Assembly: GCF_002288925.2 (NCBI RefSeq)
Contig: NW_022098043.1
Location: forward strand, 8,144,761 to 8,208,760
From: Delphinapterus leucas
Lineage: Eukaryota; Chordata; Mammalia; Artiodactyla; Monodontidae
Length of the DNA stretch: 64,000 nucleotides
Reading direction: 5' to 3'
Part shown: positions 61,201 through 64,000 of the stretch, one piece after another
How positions within the stretch are numbered: position 1 is the first letter of the stretch
Layout: each line of letters opens with the position of its first letter
Notes under the pieces: generated by a model
The model's input: only the letters and a program-made list of their open reading frames with translations
The model's database searches: none
What the model was told of the DNA's origin: nothing
Position numbers and translations under genes: made by a program

Positions 61201-62881
61201 TAATTACTATTTGTGGTGTGGTTGAGGAGTGCCCTCTGGGCTGGCCCATGTGGGAGGCTAAAATAACCCTTCCCCGTCAGGTCACCTTGAGGTCAGCACT
61301 TTAACTGGTGGTGTCCAGGGGTTTGCTGTCACTGTCCTCTGTGTCCCAGTGGGCACGCGCTCCCAGCTGTCCCCATAGCCCAACCAGGGTATGTATGAAA
61401 CTCCTAGATACATACGGGTACATCTTCCCAGATTTCAACTTGGCTCAAAGATTCAGGCTCAAAGCTGGGGAGGGGGAGTTAAGTAGTTTAACTGGTAATT
61501 AATTCAAGTGTTATTTTTCTACCACAGTGGTGCTAACATATTGTGGAACAGATTTTTTTTTTAATGACACGAATTGAATGATAAGATACACGACTTCAAA
61601 AGACATCTCCTGTATGCATCAAGCTACTTTAAAACTGGCATCCTCTCTCCCTGCAGAGGAAACGCTAGTCCCCCTGGGCTTATAGGTGGGAAAATGGGAG
61701 GAGCCCCAATCTCAGCTGCAGGTGCCTCAGGCTGTGACCCAACCCCTTTTCCCTCCTCCCCCACCGGGGGAGTATAGAGAAACTGTCCTGGAGTGTACCC
61801 TCCCGGCCCTGCAAAGCAGAAACTAGCACACCATTGTAAAGCAATTATACTCCAATAAAGACATGTAAAAAAAAAAAAAATCAAGAAGCTACATTATATT
61901 ACCAAAAAAAAAAAAAAAGACTCCTTGTTGCTTCGGGGAGAAATCCAAAGTCTACCAGGGCCACCGGGTGTCCTGTATCTCTGCAGCCTCATCTCATGTC
62001 ACCTGTCCTTCGGTCCCCCTCTGTGGCCCTGTCCTTGCTGCCTCAGGGCCTTTGCCCCTGCTGTTCTCACCTATAGGAACGCTTCTCTCTGTGCCTATAT
62101 CCACCCCCCTCCTGGCTCAGCCCTCAGCTGAAATACCACTCCTCAGAGAAGCCTGACCAGGCCCCCAGACCCCCCGCTCCCCGGTTGGGTCCCTCTTTTA
62201 TACTCTTCGCCAATGAACCTCTCCTTTACTGCACTTTTCACATAATTAATTATGCATGCAAGTTCATAAACAGCTCACATTTGTTGTGTTATCTGTTGGA
62301 TAATGATCTCTCCCACCAAGTTCCAAAAAGGCAAGGGACCATGTGGGTTTCGTGTCCTCTGGGTCCCTAACACCCCCTCCCCAGTGTCTAGCACCTAGGT
62401 GCTCTGAAAATACCTCTTGAGTGCATTAAAGAAAAAAGCCTGGAAATTCTGATACCAAGCTGTCCAAATCCTAACACTTCTGACCAGTACCAACACAGAG
62501 CATTTCAGGGAGATTCTTAAGTGCTCGAAATGTGAGCAGGGGAGGGACAGTTACTGAGACAGGGGCAGCTACAGAGCTCAGCCTCACCTCCTATCCTTCC
62601 CACCGGCCCATCTCCCTGCTGCACCCGGGACTCTGGCCTTGTTTGGGCAGGGGCTCCTCACCCATGGGTCTGTTGGTTGGAGGGGCCAGTGCTCTCGGTG
62701 CAGAACTGAGGCACGGTTGGGGCACAGACAGCAGGTAGCAGGACTCTCACAGCCCCGCTGGGCAGCGTCGGGAGCTCCGAGGAGGTGCTGACAAAGATGG
62801 TGACGTTCTCCATAGGGGCGATTGTCCCCAGGTTGACCACAAAGAGGATCCGCTCCAAGTCCTCATCCAAAGCCACCTTTC
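26585..62881 (-). CDS. VWA5B1: VWA5B1, VIT and vWA domain protein; 19 exons, 5' end outside the window
   Basis: Joining 62881..62662, 59296..59151, 58252..58121, 57491..57367, 53796..53620, 49735..49625, 47733..47531, 47062..46948, 45000..44815, 42904..42727, 41859..41669, 38053..37852, 37418..37104, 35408..35271, 32213..32082, 29950..29876, 29244..29175, 28693..28576 and 27079..26585 gives 3329 nt. Every intron is GT-AG, phases agree at every junction, and the only stop is the last codon. Counting the first complete codon as residue 1, the order is: second half of VIT (about 1-165), vWA domain (about 245-410), post-vWA beta-rich part (about 410-470), a variable Ser/Pro/Gln-rich linker (about 470-905), and a conserved C-terminal module (about 945-1108). 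The vWA metal site is intact: D252-R-S-G-S256, G-G-T323 and T-D350-G. Family knowledge: VIT plus vWA proteins include VWA5A, PARP4 and inter-alpha-trypsin inhibitor heavy chains. The role of VWA5B1 is poorly known. I recognised it by recalled similarity to the human protein, so a BLAST search would be decisive. The start codon is missing from the window. Confidence 0.95.
27440..28015 (+). repeat. L2 LINE 3' fragment in VWA5B1 intron
   Basis: TAAGGCAGAGGCCTTGTCAC, AATAAATCCAAGCTATGA, then GCGCAGGGACCATGTTCACC. Confidence 0.65.
28576..28693 (-). CDS. VWA5B1: VWA5B1 exon: basic segment before the C-terminal module
   Basis: Encodes LNLNKSRLLTRAAKGFLGKP, then LTKAPESTPGSQSLDYVPL. The acceptor is CACACAG and the donor is GTGAGT. 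It ends in phase 0 and joins VSLQLASGAF in the last exon, giving DYVPLVSLQLASGAF. Confidence 0.94.
28822..28876 (-). mobile_element. Poly(A)-only retroposition with 16-bp target duplication
   Basis: TTTAGGACCCTCTTTT at 28822-28837 recurs at 28861-28876. Only a T run plus one A lies between. The first copy ends in TTTT and runs straight into the T run, as expected if a poly(A) RNA primed there. Confidence 0.75.
29175..29244 (-). CDS. VWA5B1: VWA5B1 short exon: linker
   Basis: Encodes PLRSLATNTLSSLKASEALF then GS. The acceptor is GCTCTCCAG and the donor is GTACAT. It enters in phase 1 and leaves in phase 2, so skipping it would break the frame. Confidence 0.9.
29275..29385 (-). repeat. MIR fragment, antisense
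   Basis: GATGGGGAAACAGAGGCCCA. Confidence 0.6.
29605..29790 (+). repeat. MIR SINE
   Basis: CTTGCTGTGTGACCTTGGGC then CTCTGGGTCTCAGTTTTC. Confidence 0.85.
29876..29950 (-). CDS. VWA5B1: VWA5B1 short exon: linker
   Basis: Encodes VEESPTAPFSENTSPGREKY then ATPE. The acceptor is CTGTTGTAG and the donor is GTGAGT. It is 75 bp and phase 1-1. It has no long open frame of its own and was found by phase and splice sites. Confidence 0.87.
30049..30077. repeat. 29-bp intronic direct repeat, copy 1
   Basis: Identical to 32284-32312 over 29 bases (starts GATGGGCTGGGAGAG). It lies 99 bp before the acceptor of exon 29950..29876. Confidence 0.95.
30120..30340 (+). repeat. MIR SINE
   Basis: TTCAAATCCCAGCTCTCCCA, GCTGTGTGACCCCAGG and GTGCTTAGTGCCTGG. 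Confidence 0.85.
30455..30600 (+). repeat. MIR fragment
   Basis: GCCTCAGTTCTCCCATCTGT then AAAATGGGGATAATA. Confidence 0.7.
30765..31000 (+). repeat. MIR SINE, nearly full length
   Basis: GCATGGTGGTTAATTAAC, TGTTCAAATCTCGG, GTGACCTTGTGTAAG and GCCTCGGTTTCCTCATC in order. Confidence 0.85.
32082..32213 (-). CDS. VWA5B1: VWA5B1 exon: linker
   Basis: Encodes AVLRMVSSRVLTQQSRGTSA, then GFGRSQTMPGEDSAAGDGKF and QNL. The acceptor is CATGAAG, with a weaker pyrimidine tract than most. The donor is GTAAGA. Phase 1-1, 132 bp. An alternative acceptor-like AG lies 76 bases upstream inside a duplicated 29-mer (32284-32312). Confidence 0.9.
32284..32312. repeat. 29-bp intronic direct repeat, copy 2
   Basis: Identical to 30049-30077. 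It lies 71 bp before the acceptor of exon 32213..32082. Read on the minus strand it contains CTTGCTCTCCCAG, which looks like a 3' splice site. Confidence 0.95.
32345..32540 (+). repeat. MIR SINE
   Basis: CCTGGGTTTGAACCCCAGCC then CTGAGCCTCCATTTC. Confidence 0.8.
32781..32820 (+). mobile_element. Head-only remnant of a CHR SINE
   Basis: GGTGGCGCAGTGGTTGAGAG and CCGCCTGCC match the first 40 or so bases of the SINE at 33430. The body and A tail are absent. Confidence 0.85.
33070..33700 (+). repeat. Old L1M-type LINE fragment, host of SINE insertion
   Basis: GGGATGTTCTTTGCAGCACA then ATTTACAATAATC is an L1M 3' motif. It resumes after the SINE at about 33650. Confidence 0.6.
33418..33649 (+). 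mobile_element. CHR-2-type SINE, sense
   Basis: GGGAATAAACA at 33418-33428 and 33639-33649 brackets GCTTCCCTGGTGGTGCAGTG, CACGGGTTCGTGCCCC (a tRNA B-box remnant) and an A-rich tail. Confidence 0.96.
33689..34012 (+). mobile_element. CHR-1-type SINE, sense
   Basis: AAGAGG..GTGGAG at 33689-33702 and 33999-34012 (two mismatches) brackets GACTTCCCTGGTGGTCCAGT, a CACAACTAGAGAGAAGCC body and an A-rich tail. It is older than the SINE just before it. Confidence 0.92.
34015..34240 (+). repeat. MIR SINE
   Basis: GCTGTGTGACCGTGGGCAAG then CACCTGTAAAATGGGGG. Confidence 0.85.
34488..34973 (-). mobile_element. L1 3' end, antisense, with 13-bp target duplication
   Basis: TCTTTCTATATTT at 34488-34500 recurs at 34961-34973. 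The insert contains TTGAAGTATAGTTGAGTTAC near the left and CTTATTTCACTTCATGTGAT near the right, reversed L1 3' sequence. An internal (TA)n run lies at about 34586-34613. Its target is an older L1M piece (34270-34487 and 34974-35030). Confidence 0.9.
35271..35408 (-). CDS. VWA5B1: VWA5B1 exon: conserved module 1 of the C-terminal half
   Basis: Encodes SSRRYQVNAGHTSKACNVIS, then KYTAFVPVDRSKSRYLPTVV and GYPNS. KYTAFVPVD resembles a segment shared by the VWA5 and PARP4 families. The acceptor is CTCTGCAG and the donor is GTAAGG. Phase 1-1, 138 bp. Confidence 0.94.
35860..35950 (-). repeat. MIR fragment, antisense
   Basis: GGGTCACACAGCAAGTTAGG. Confidence 0.6.
36727..36907. repeat. (TG)n microsatellite interrupted by the gap
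   Basis: About 21 TG units run into the Ns and about 19 come out. The true length is unknown. Flanks at about 36580-36720 and 36908-37080 are very G-rich on the plus strand. Confidence 0.97.
36769..36868. other. Assembly gap of 100 N
   Basis: Exactly 100 N, a common placeholder for a gap of unknown size. It sits inside a (TG)n tract in the VWA5B1 intron between exons 37418..37104 and 35408..35271. Confidence 0.99.
37104..37418 (-). CDS. VWA5B1: VWA5B1 exon: GC-rich exon with conserved amphipathic segment
   Basis: Encodes LSHHPSAFETETSSDWEPLA, then a WEVSFELG strand and FHHLAARAIIRDFEQLAERE, which looks like a charged helix. The acceptor is GCCCCCAG and the donor is GTGAGG. At 315 bp it is the second-longest exon seen and strongly GC-rich. 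A TG repeat with an assembly gap lies about 200 bp into the next intron. Confidence 0.94.
37852..38053 (-). CDS. VWA5B1: VWA5B1 exon: Pro/Gln-rich linker
   Basis: Begins PLLNSGPDLSQGPRLWGLVA and ends DSCSPGDL. It is low in predicted structure and rich in Pro, Gly, Ser and Gln. The acceptor is ATTCTTAG and the donor is GTAAGT. It carries a few more residues before SPGDL than I recall for the human protein. Confidence 0.91.
38300..39720 (+). repeat. Old L1M/HAL1-type LINE fragment
   Basis: The second part reads GGACTGTTGGTGGGACTCTG, CCCAGCGATTCCACTTTTAG and CTAAATGTCCATCGCTAGGG, the usual order of an L1 3' half. The first 400 bp are AT-rich and less certain. Confidence 0.75.
40243..40274. repeat. 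(TG)n microsatellite
   Basis: About 15 TG units between TATA and CATGCATATA. Confidence 0.95.
40425..40640 (-). repeat. MIR, antisense
   Basis: CTACTGTGCGCCAGGTGCTG then AAATTGGGGCTCAGAGAGGC. Confidence 0.75.
40915..41126. repeat. MER20-like DNA transposon (hAT-Charlie)
   Basis: Begins CAGTGATTCTCAGCCTGG and ends GAGCTGAGAAACCCTG, an imperfect terminal inverted pair. The internal GGGGACATTTGGCAGGGTCT fits MER20. Confidence 0.8.
41270..41410 (+). repeat. MIR fragment
   Basis: GGCTGTGTGACCCTGGGTAA. Confidence 0.7.
41669..41859 (-). CDS. VWA5B1: VWA5B1 exon: basic linker segment
   Basis: Reads LDFSQRRRAYSTNQITTHKP, then SPRALTASDPTTAARRYPLR, and ends RWQIDLQ. It is rich in Arg and Lys. The acceptor is CCTGCCCAG and the donor is GTACCC. 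The main long frame over this region is a different one, so the exon is easy to miss. Phase and the conserved QRRRAYSTNQ motif identify it. Confidence 0.92.
41985..42450 (+). repeat. L2 LINE 3' fragment
   Basis: TGCTCATTTCTTAAGGTATT, then AGGGACAAGTGCCATGTTTG and a tail near CCCTGAATGG. Confidence 0.6.
42470..42675 (+). repeat. MIR SINE
   Basis: AAGTTTCAGTTCCCTCATCT then CACATAATAAGTGTTCAG. Confidence 0.7.
42727..42904 (-). CDS. VWA5B1: VWA5B1 exon: start of variable linker
   Basis: Encodes DKRYSMLHSQESGSSVFYHS, then a Gly/Asp/Ser-rich stretch that ends GDSATSP. The acceptor is CCCTCCAG. I placed the donor at GTCAGT because this alone keeps the next exon in frame (joined reading PGLDFSQRRR). 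An in-frame read-through would stop after SVVL. Confidence 0.9.
43090..43620. repeat. Old L1M-type AT-rich fragment
   Basis: GCCACCATAAAAAATGCTAC then AATCCTTGACCATGAATC resembles the L1M 3' region. Confidence 0.5.
44445..44625. repeat. MER5A-like DNA transposon
   Basis: AAATCACTTGGAGTAGATTA, GCAGGTTCCTGGGCC, and the closing GGGAATCTTGAGAACCACA. Confidence 0.7.
44815..45000 (-). CDS. VWA5B1: VWA5B1 exon: beta-rich region after vWA
   Basis: Sixty-two codons, phase 0-0, from MVKSLKKAMAPVLSDVTVEW through SLFPGERLVGYGIVCDASLY to ISNPRT. In related proteins (VWA5A, PARP4) the same layout follows the vWA domain. The acceptor is TCCAACAG and the donor is GTAAGT. Confidence 0.95.
45320..45475 (+). 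repeat. MIR fragment
   Basis: AGTGACCTTGAGCAACTCAA then CACATGATAGGCATTCAAC. Confidence 0.55.
45587..46117 (-). mobile_element. L1 with 5' inversion and probable 3' transduction
   Basis: AAGACTGTGTTCTTTT at 45587-45602 recurs at 46102-46117. From left to right the interval holds a T run, about 250 bp of unrelated sequence (45617-45868), a second T run, a reversed L1 3' end (about 45888-46039), then about 60 bp of L1 in the forward direction (TGGGGAGGGGGAAGGGTAAG at 46076). This fits twin priming plus read-through of the first poly(A) site. Confidence 0.75.
46118..46560. repeat. Probable old repeat, unclassified
   Basis: TTTCACAAGTGTTGCATCTG and the TCTGTTTCTTGTTCTTGG end feel repeat-derived, but I cannot name the family. 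Confidence 0.3.
46948..47062 (-). CDS. VWA5B1: VWA5B1 exon: last vWA strand and helix
   Basis: Encodes CYSFGIGPNVCHRLVKGLAT followed by VSKGSAELLVEGERLQPK. SFGIG is the typical last beta strand of a vWA domain. The acceptor is CCTCCAG and the donor is GTAGGC. The first base completes a split Arg codon. Confidence 0.95.
47531..47733 (-). CDS. VWA5B1: VWA5B1 exon: vWA core with MIDAS Thr and Asp
   Basis: Encodes ESLAKACDNIQRMQADMGGT followed by NILSPLKWVIRQPVPRGHPR and LLFVITDGAVNNTGKVLELL. GGT (T323) and TDG (D350) supply the second and third MIDAS motifs, so all three metal-site elements seen in the family are present. The acceptor is TCTGCAG. The donor GTGGGC is weak. Confidence 0.96.
48350..48830 (+). 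repeat. Old L1M/HAL1-type fragment
   Basis: GGAGACAACTTAAATGCCCA then GCAGGCAGCTATGGAAAAC. Confidence 0.6.
48915..48995. repeat. CCTT-rich pyrimidine tract
   Basis: Imperfect CCTT/TTCC repeats. Confidence 0.85.
49012..49146 (-). mobile_element. Old CHR-family SINE, antisense and internally shortened
   Basis: TTTTGGCTGTGCTTCATGGC at the left and AGGCCACCAGGGAACTCCC at the right, but only 135 bp long. A loose duplication (TAAGATGTCC and TAGGATGCTCC) may be its target site. Confidence 0.75.
49625..49735 (-). CDS. VWA5B1: VWA5B1 exon: vWA helix and strand
   Basis: Thirty-seven codons, phase 0-0, starting DAMLVALKSLMPACLFNVIG and continuing FGSTFKTLFPSSQTYNE. This is the helix after the MIDAS loop followed by the second buried strand of the Rossmann-like vWA fold. 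The acceptor is CTGTCAG and the donor is GTAAGG. Confidence 0.95.
50290..50690. repeat. Two overlapping MIR elements in opposite orientation
   Basis: TGCTAAGCACTTTGTATTCA (antisense) changes into AGCATAGTGGTTAAGGAG (sense start), and later AAACTGAGGCTCAGAGGG (antisense). Confidence 0.65.
50404..50485. repeat. 41-bp tandem duplication
   Basis: ATACACTTTGAAGTTAAAC starts at 50404 and again at 50445. The two units differ at two positions. Confidence 0.95.
51735..51850 (-). repeat. MIR fragment, antisense
   Basis: AACTTGTCCAAAACCACATA then GAACCCAGGCATTG. Confidence 0.65.
51905..52080 (+). repeat. MIR fragment
   Basis: CACCAGCTCTGTGATGTTGG then GAGTTTCCTTACCTGG. Confidence 0.6.
52840..52962 (+). 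repeat. L2 3' end with A-rich tail
   Basis: GACTGTGAGCTCCTTGAGGG then GCACATATTAGGCATTTG and an A run. Confidence 0.7.
53045..53250 (+). repeat. MIR SINE
   Basis: TGATCTTGGGTACATTACTG then GACCCACAGTAGGTGCTCAG. Confidence 0.7.
53620..53796 (-). CDS. VWA5B1: VWA5B1 exon: start of vWA domain with the DxSxS metal motif
   Basis: Fifty-nine codons, phase 0-0. The exon contains the first vWA strand EFIFLIDRSGSM. DRSGS is the DxSxS part of the MIDAS that binds a divalent metal in integrin-type and ITIH-type vWA domains. The acceptor is CTCCAG and the donor GTACCT is weak. Skipping this exon would keep the frame and remove the metal motif. Confidence 0.96.
53960..54180 (+). repeat. MIR SINE
   Basis: GTTTGAATCCCAGCTCTGTC then GCTGTGTGATATTGGGC. 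Confidence 0.85.
54240..55655 (+). repeat. L2 LINE 3' block, at least two pieces
   Basis: GAGTTGTCCTCCATTCGTCT, TGGATCTTTGCAATAGCTTC and GTTTGTTGAATGAATAAATG follow L2 order. An earlier piece ends near 54640 with GGGCTCAGTAAACATT. Confidence 0.75.
56035..56250. promoter_or_regulatory. Candidate intronic enhancer: POU and homeodomain motifs
   Basis: Non-repeat intron sequence with the octamer ATTTGCAT (56117), AAATTAATTC (56142) and GAGCTAATTGATTTAA (56172). Motif evidence only. Confidence 0.3.
57215..57290 (+). repeat. MIR fragment
   Basis: GCTTGCTGTGTGACCTCGGG. Confidence 0.65.
57367..57491 (-). CDS. VWA5B1: VWA5B1 exon: connector before vWA
   Basis: Encodes PYMPHVLMEKGDMTLGEFDQ, then HLKGRTDFIKGMKKDSSAER and K. 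The acceptor is TCTCTGCAG and the donor is GTGAGG. It ends in phase 0. The following intron of 3570 bp holds a long L2 block and the motif cluster near 56117. Confidence 0.94.
57650..57790 (+). repeat. MIR fragment
   Basis: GGGCCTCAGTGTACCCGTCT then TAAAATGGGAGTG. Confidence 0.65.
58121..58252 (-). CDS. VWA5B1: VWA5B1 exon: VIT to vWA connector
   Basis: Encodes VESPTHEIRADASPSARSAK followed by SIIITLANRHTFDRPVEILI and HPS. The acceptor is CACTCAG. The donor GTACTG is weak. The exon is phase 1-1 and 132 bp, so skipping it would keep the frame. Confidence 0.93.
58365..58480 (+). repeat. MIR fragment
   Basis: CTCAATTTCCCCGTCTGCAA. Confidence 0.5.
58670..58830. repeat. MER5A-like DNA transposon
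   Basis: CTTGTTAGAATCACAGGGGA then CAGAAGCTCTGGGGTGGGG and AAGTTCCCCAGCTGATTC. Confidence 0.75.
59151..59296 (-). CDS. VWA5B1: VWA5B1 exon: end of VIT region
   Basis: Encodes a stretch starting KDKHCFCPRDLDSWNKL and ending EIRGPCLLAG, and includes the strand NPTEYEFNFQLEI. The acceptor is CCCAG before CAAAGAC and the donor is GTGAGA. The 3365-bp intron before it carries L2, L1M and L1 3'-end repeats. Confidence 0.93.
60000..60440. repeat. Old L1M-type fragment
   Basis: GGGATCCCTGGGTCAAAGGG, then TCCACTTCCACAAACAATGA. Confidence 0.6.
60760..61215 (+). repeat. L2 LINE 3' end
   Basis: GCCTCAGGGCCTTTGCACTT, CGAGGGCAGGGACCTTGTCT and CATGGTAGGTGTTTAATTAC. Confidence 0.85.
61812..61919 (+). mobile_element. 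Short L1 3' end with two poly(A) runs
   Basis: AAAGCAGAAACTAGCACACC through CCAATAAAGACATG, an A run, 24 bp of other sequence, then a second A run at about 61904-61918. Confidence 0.7.
61920..62430 (+). repeat. L2 LINE 3' end
   Basis: CTCAGGGCCTTTGCCCCTGC, GAGAAGCCTGACCAGGC and a CCAGTGTCTAGCACCTAGGT end. Confidence 0.8.
62662..62881 (-). CDS. VWA5B1: VWA5B1 exon: second half of the VIT domain
   Basis: Encodes KVALDEDLERILFVVNLGTI, then a run ending in SELPTLPSGAVRVLLPAV, the typical VIT pattern of an ELP(T/L) turn followed by a hydrophobic strand ending in LP. The acceptor is CCAG just before GAAAGGTGG. The donor is GTGAGG after ATGG. It begins with the last two bases of a split codon and ends with two bases of the next. 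The start is the least certain boundary in the gene: the frame stays open upstream (SCTPG), but no other AG with a good pyrimidine tract is close. It is the first exon of the gene in the window. Confidence 0.88.
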
Positions 62882-62999
62882 CTGGTGTGCAGGAAGGAGG
62901 GATGTGGCAGAATGTTTCCTCAGTGCCAGGCCTGGCGTCAGGTACTGTGCATACATTCTCTCCCATCCCCTCTAAGCTTGCTGTGTGTTAGGTTAGAGC

Positions 63000-63130
63000 A
63001 GTCTGTTCTGCTGATGGGAAAACTGAGGCTCAGCATGTGGGTGCAACTTGCTCAAATTACTCAACAAATAACTAATTTATTGAGCCAGGATCTGAACCTA
63101 CATGGGTCTGATGCCAGGCCTGTGTACTTC
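63000..63130 (-). repeat. MIR, antisense
   Basis: GGGAAAACTGAGGCTCAGCA then GGATCTGAACCTACATG. Confidence 0.7.
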
Positions 63131-63249
63131 CCACTGTATCCTGCGGGGATTGGGAGACTGGGACCCACAAATCCCCAACAGAGGGTCACATCTCTATCCG
63201 CAGACTCTATGTCCCCCCGAGAATCACGTTGGAGCATTCCCCCCTCCCC

Positions 63250-63540
63250 CAGGATCCATGCTCTCTCCTTTCATCTGAAAGGCCCATCCCTCATTCCTTC
63301 TTAGCCCATCCTACCCATCCATCCAACCCCTCCACGAAAACCTCCCTGGTCCAACCTGGACCGCTCTTTCCCTCCTCTGACATTATCTGGACCGCTTTTG
63401 GCATAGCCACTGTCAACTTCCTATCGTGGTCCCTACCAGGCATGTCCTAGCTATTCTTCCAGGCTGGGAGAAGTCCTAAAATCTTGGGGGAAACTTTGCA
63501 TCTCACATCGTGAGTGTTCATTAAAAGATTCTTGAACATC
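63250..63540 (+). repeat. Degraded L2 fragment
   Basis: ACCTCCCTGGTCCAACCTGG then ACATTATCTGGACCGC. Confidence 0.4.
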
Positions 63541-63589
63541 TCAATGGTCAGGTGAACAAACTTCACCTCCATCATAAATCCAATGGTAA

Positions 63590-63900
63590 GAATCTCATAT
63601 CATATGATCCTTGGTCTGGACTCAAGCCTTGGCTCTGCCACTAACATGCTGTGTGACCTTGGGCCAGTCACTCACCCTCTCTGAGACGCAGTAGCCGCAA
63701 TAGCAGGCATCAGTAGCCATGCTGTGAGTACCTACTCTGTACCAGGGGCTGTGATGGGTGTTCTGCATGCTCTTTGTTGAGATTTGGACGCATAGGATTA
63801 TTAGTTACAGTTTACAAATGAGGCTTAATTTCTTATCTGAGCTTGCAAGCAACAGGATAGGCAATCAAATCGTGGTGTGACTCATTCTACAACCTCTGAG
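63590..63900. repeat. MIR pair: sense then antisense
   Basis: CATGCTGTGTGACCTTGGGC (sense) followed by GAGTACCTACTCTGTACCAG (antisense). Confidence 0.7.
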
Positions 63901-64000
63901 CTTAAATGGCATGCTCTTCTGTTTTTTAGAGATATCTCAACAATCCTTCTGTTGCCTCCTTTGAGCCTTATCACTCTTTCCAGGTGAGAACAGAAACAAT

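Noticed and set aside
62882..62966. Extension of the first exon to include the open frame ending SCTPG
   Set aside because: The frame is open, but the only good acceptor (pyrimidine tract plus CCAG) is at 62882. I keep some doubt and lowered the confidence of that exon.
62882..64000. Earlier VWA5B1 exons upstream of 62881
   Set aside because: I looked on the minus strand for the expected N-terminal VIT segment with splice sites and found only MIR and L2 fragments. The exons must lie beyond the window.
1..64000. CRISPR array, operon or prokaryotic defence system
   Set aside because: Spliced mammalian gene structure and mammalian SINE/LINE content throughout. No regularly spaced repeat-spacer units were found.

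Overview
This window is nuclear DNA from a mammal, almost certainly a cetacean. It has spliced GT-AG exons, many old MIR, L2 and L1M repeats, and young tRNA-derived SINEs of the CHR type found in whales and hippos, whose head reads TTCCCTGGTGGCGCAGTGG. The young L1 3' ends end in ACTCCAATAAAGATGT. I saw no ruminant BovB or ART2 elements. The species call rests on recognising these repeats by eye, not on a search.

The only protein-coding gene I can support is VWA5B1 (von Willebrand factor A domain-containing 5B1), on the minus strand. Nineteen coding exons lie between 62881 and 26585. Joined at canonical splice sites they give one open frame of 1108 complete codons plus a stop. The first one to three coding exons, which hold the start codon and the first half of the VIT domain, lie beyond the right edge. 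The part present covers the second half of VIT, a vWA domain with all three visible parts of the metal site (DRSGS, GGT, TDG), a long variable linker, and a conserved C-terminal module. No frameshift or premature stop was found, so the gene looks functional. A likely poly(A) signal lies at 26184-26179.

Positions 1-26150 lie downstream of VWA5B1 and appear intergenic. They hold MIR and L2 fragments, two young L1 3' ends, three CHR-type SINEs, one MaLR-type LTR and simple repeats. The main non-repeat feature is a CpG-rich block at about 13815-14720 that contains an AT-rich core with forkhead- and homeodomain-like sites. From memory, human VWA5B1 is followed by a non-coding RNA locus (LINC01141) and then CAMK2N1, so this block could be the promoter of a non-coding transcript. 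That is inference.

The introns (27080-62661) carry further repeats and several instructive insertions: an L1 with an inverted 5' part and a probable 3' transduction (45587-46117), a retroposition that left only poly(A) (28822-28876), an antisense L1 with a 13-bp target duplication (34488-34973), two SINEs side by side inside an old LINE (33418-34012), and a 100-N assembly gap inside a (TG)n tract (36769-36868). I found no operon, CRISPR array, defence system or other new multi-gene system. The window is ordinary mammalian sequence with several good mobile-element and regulatory leads.
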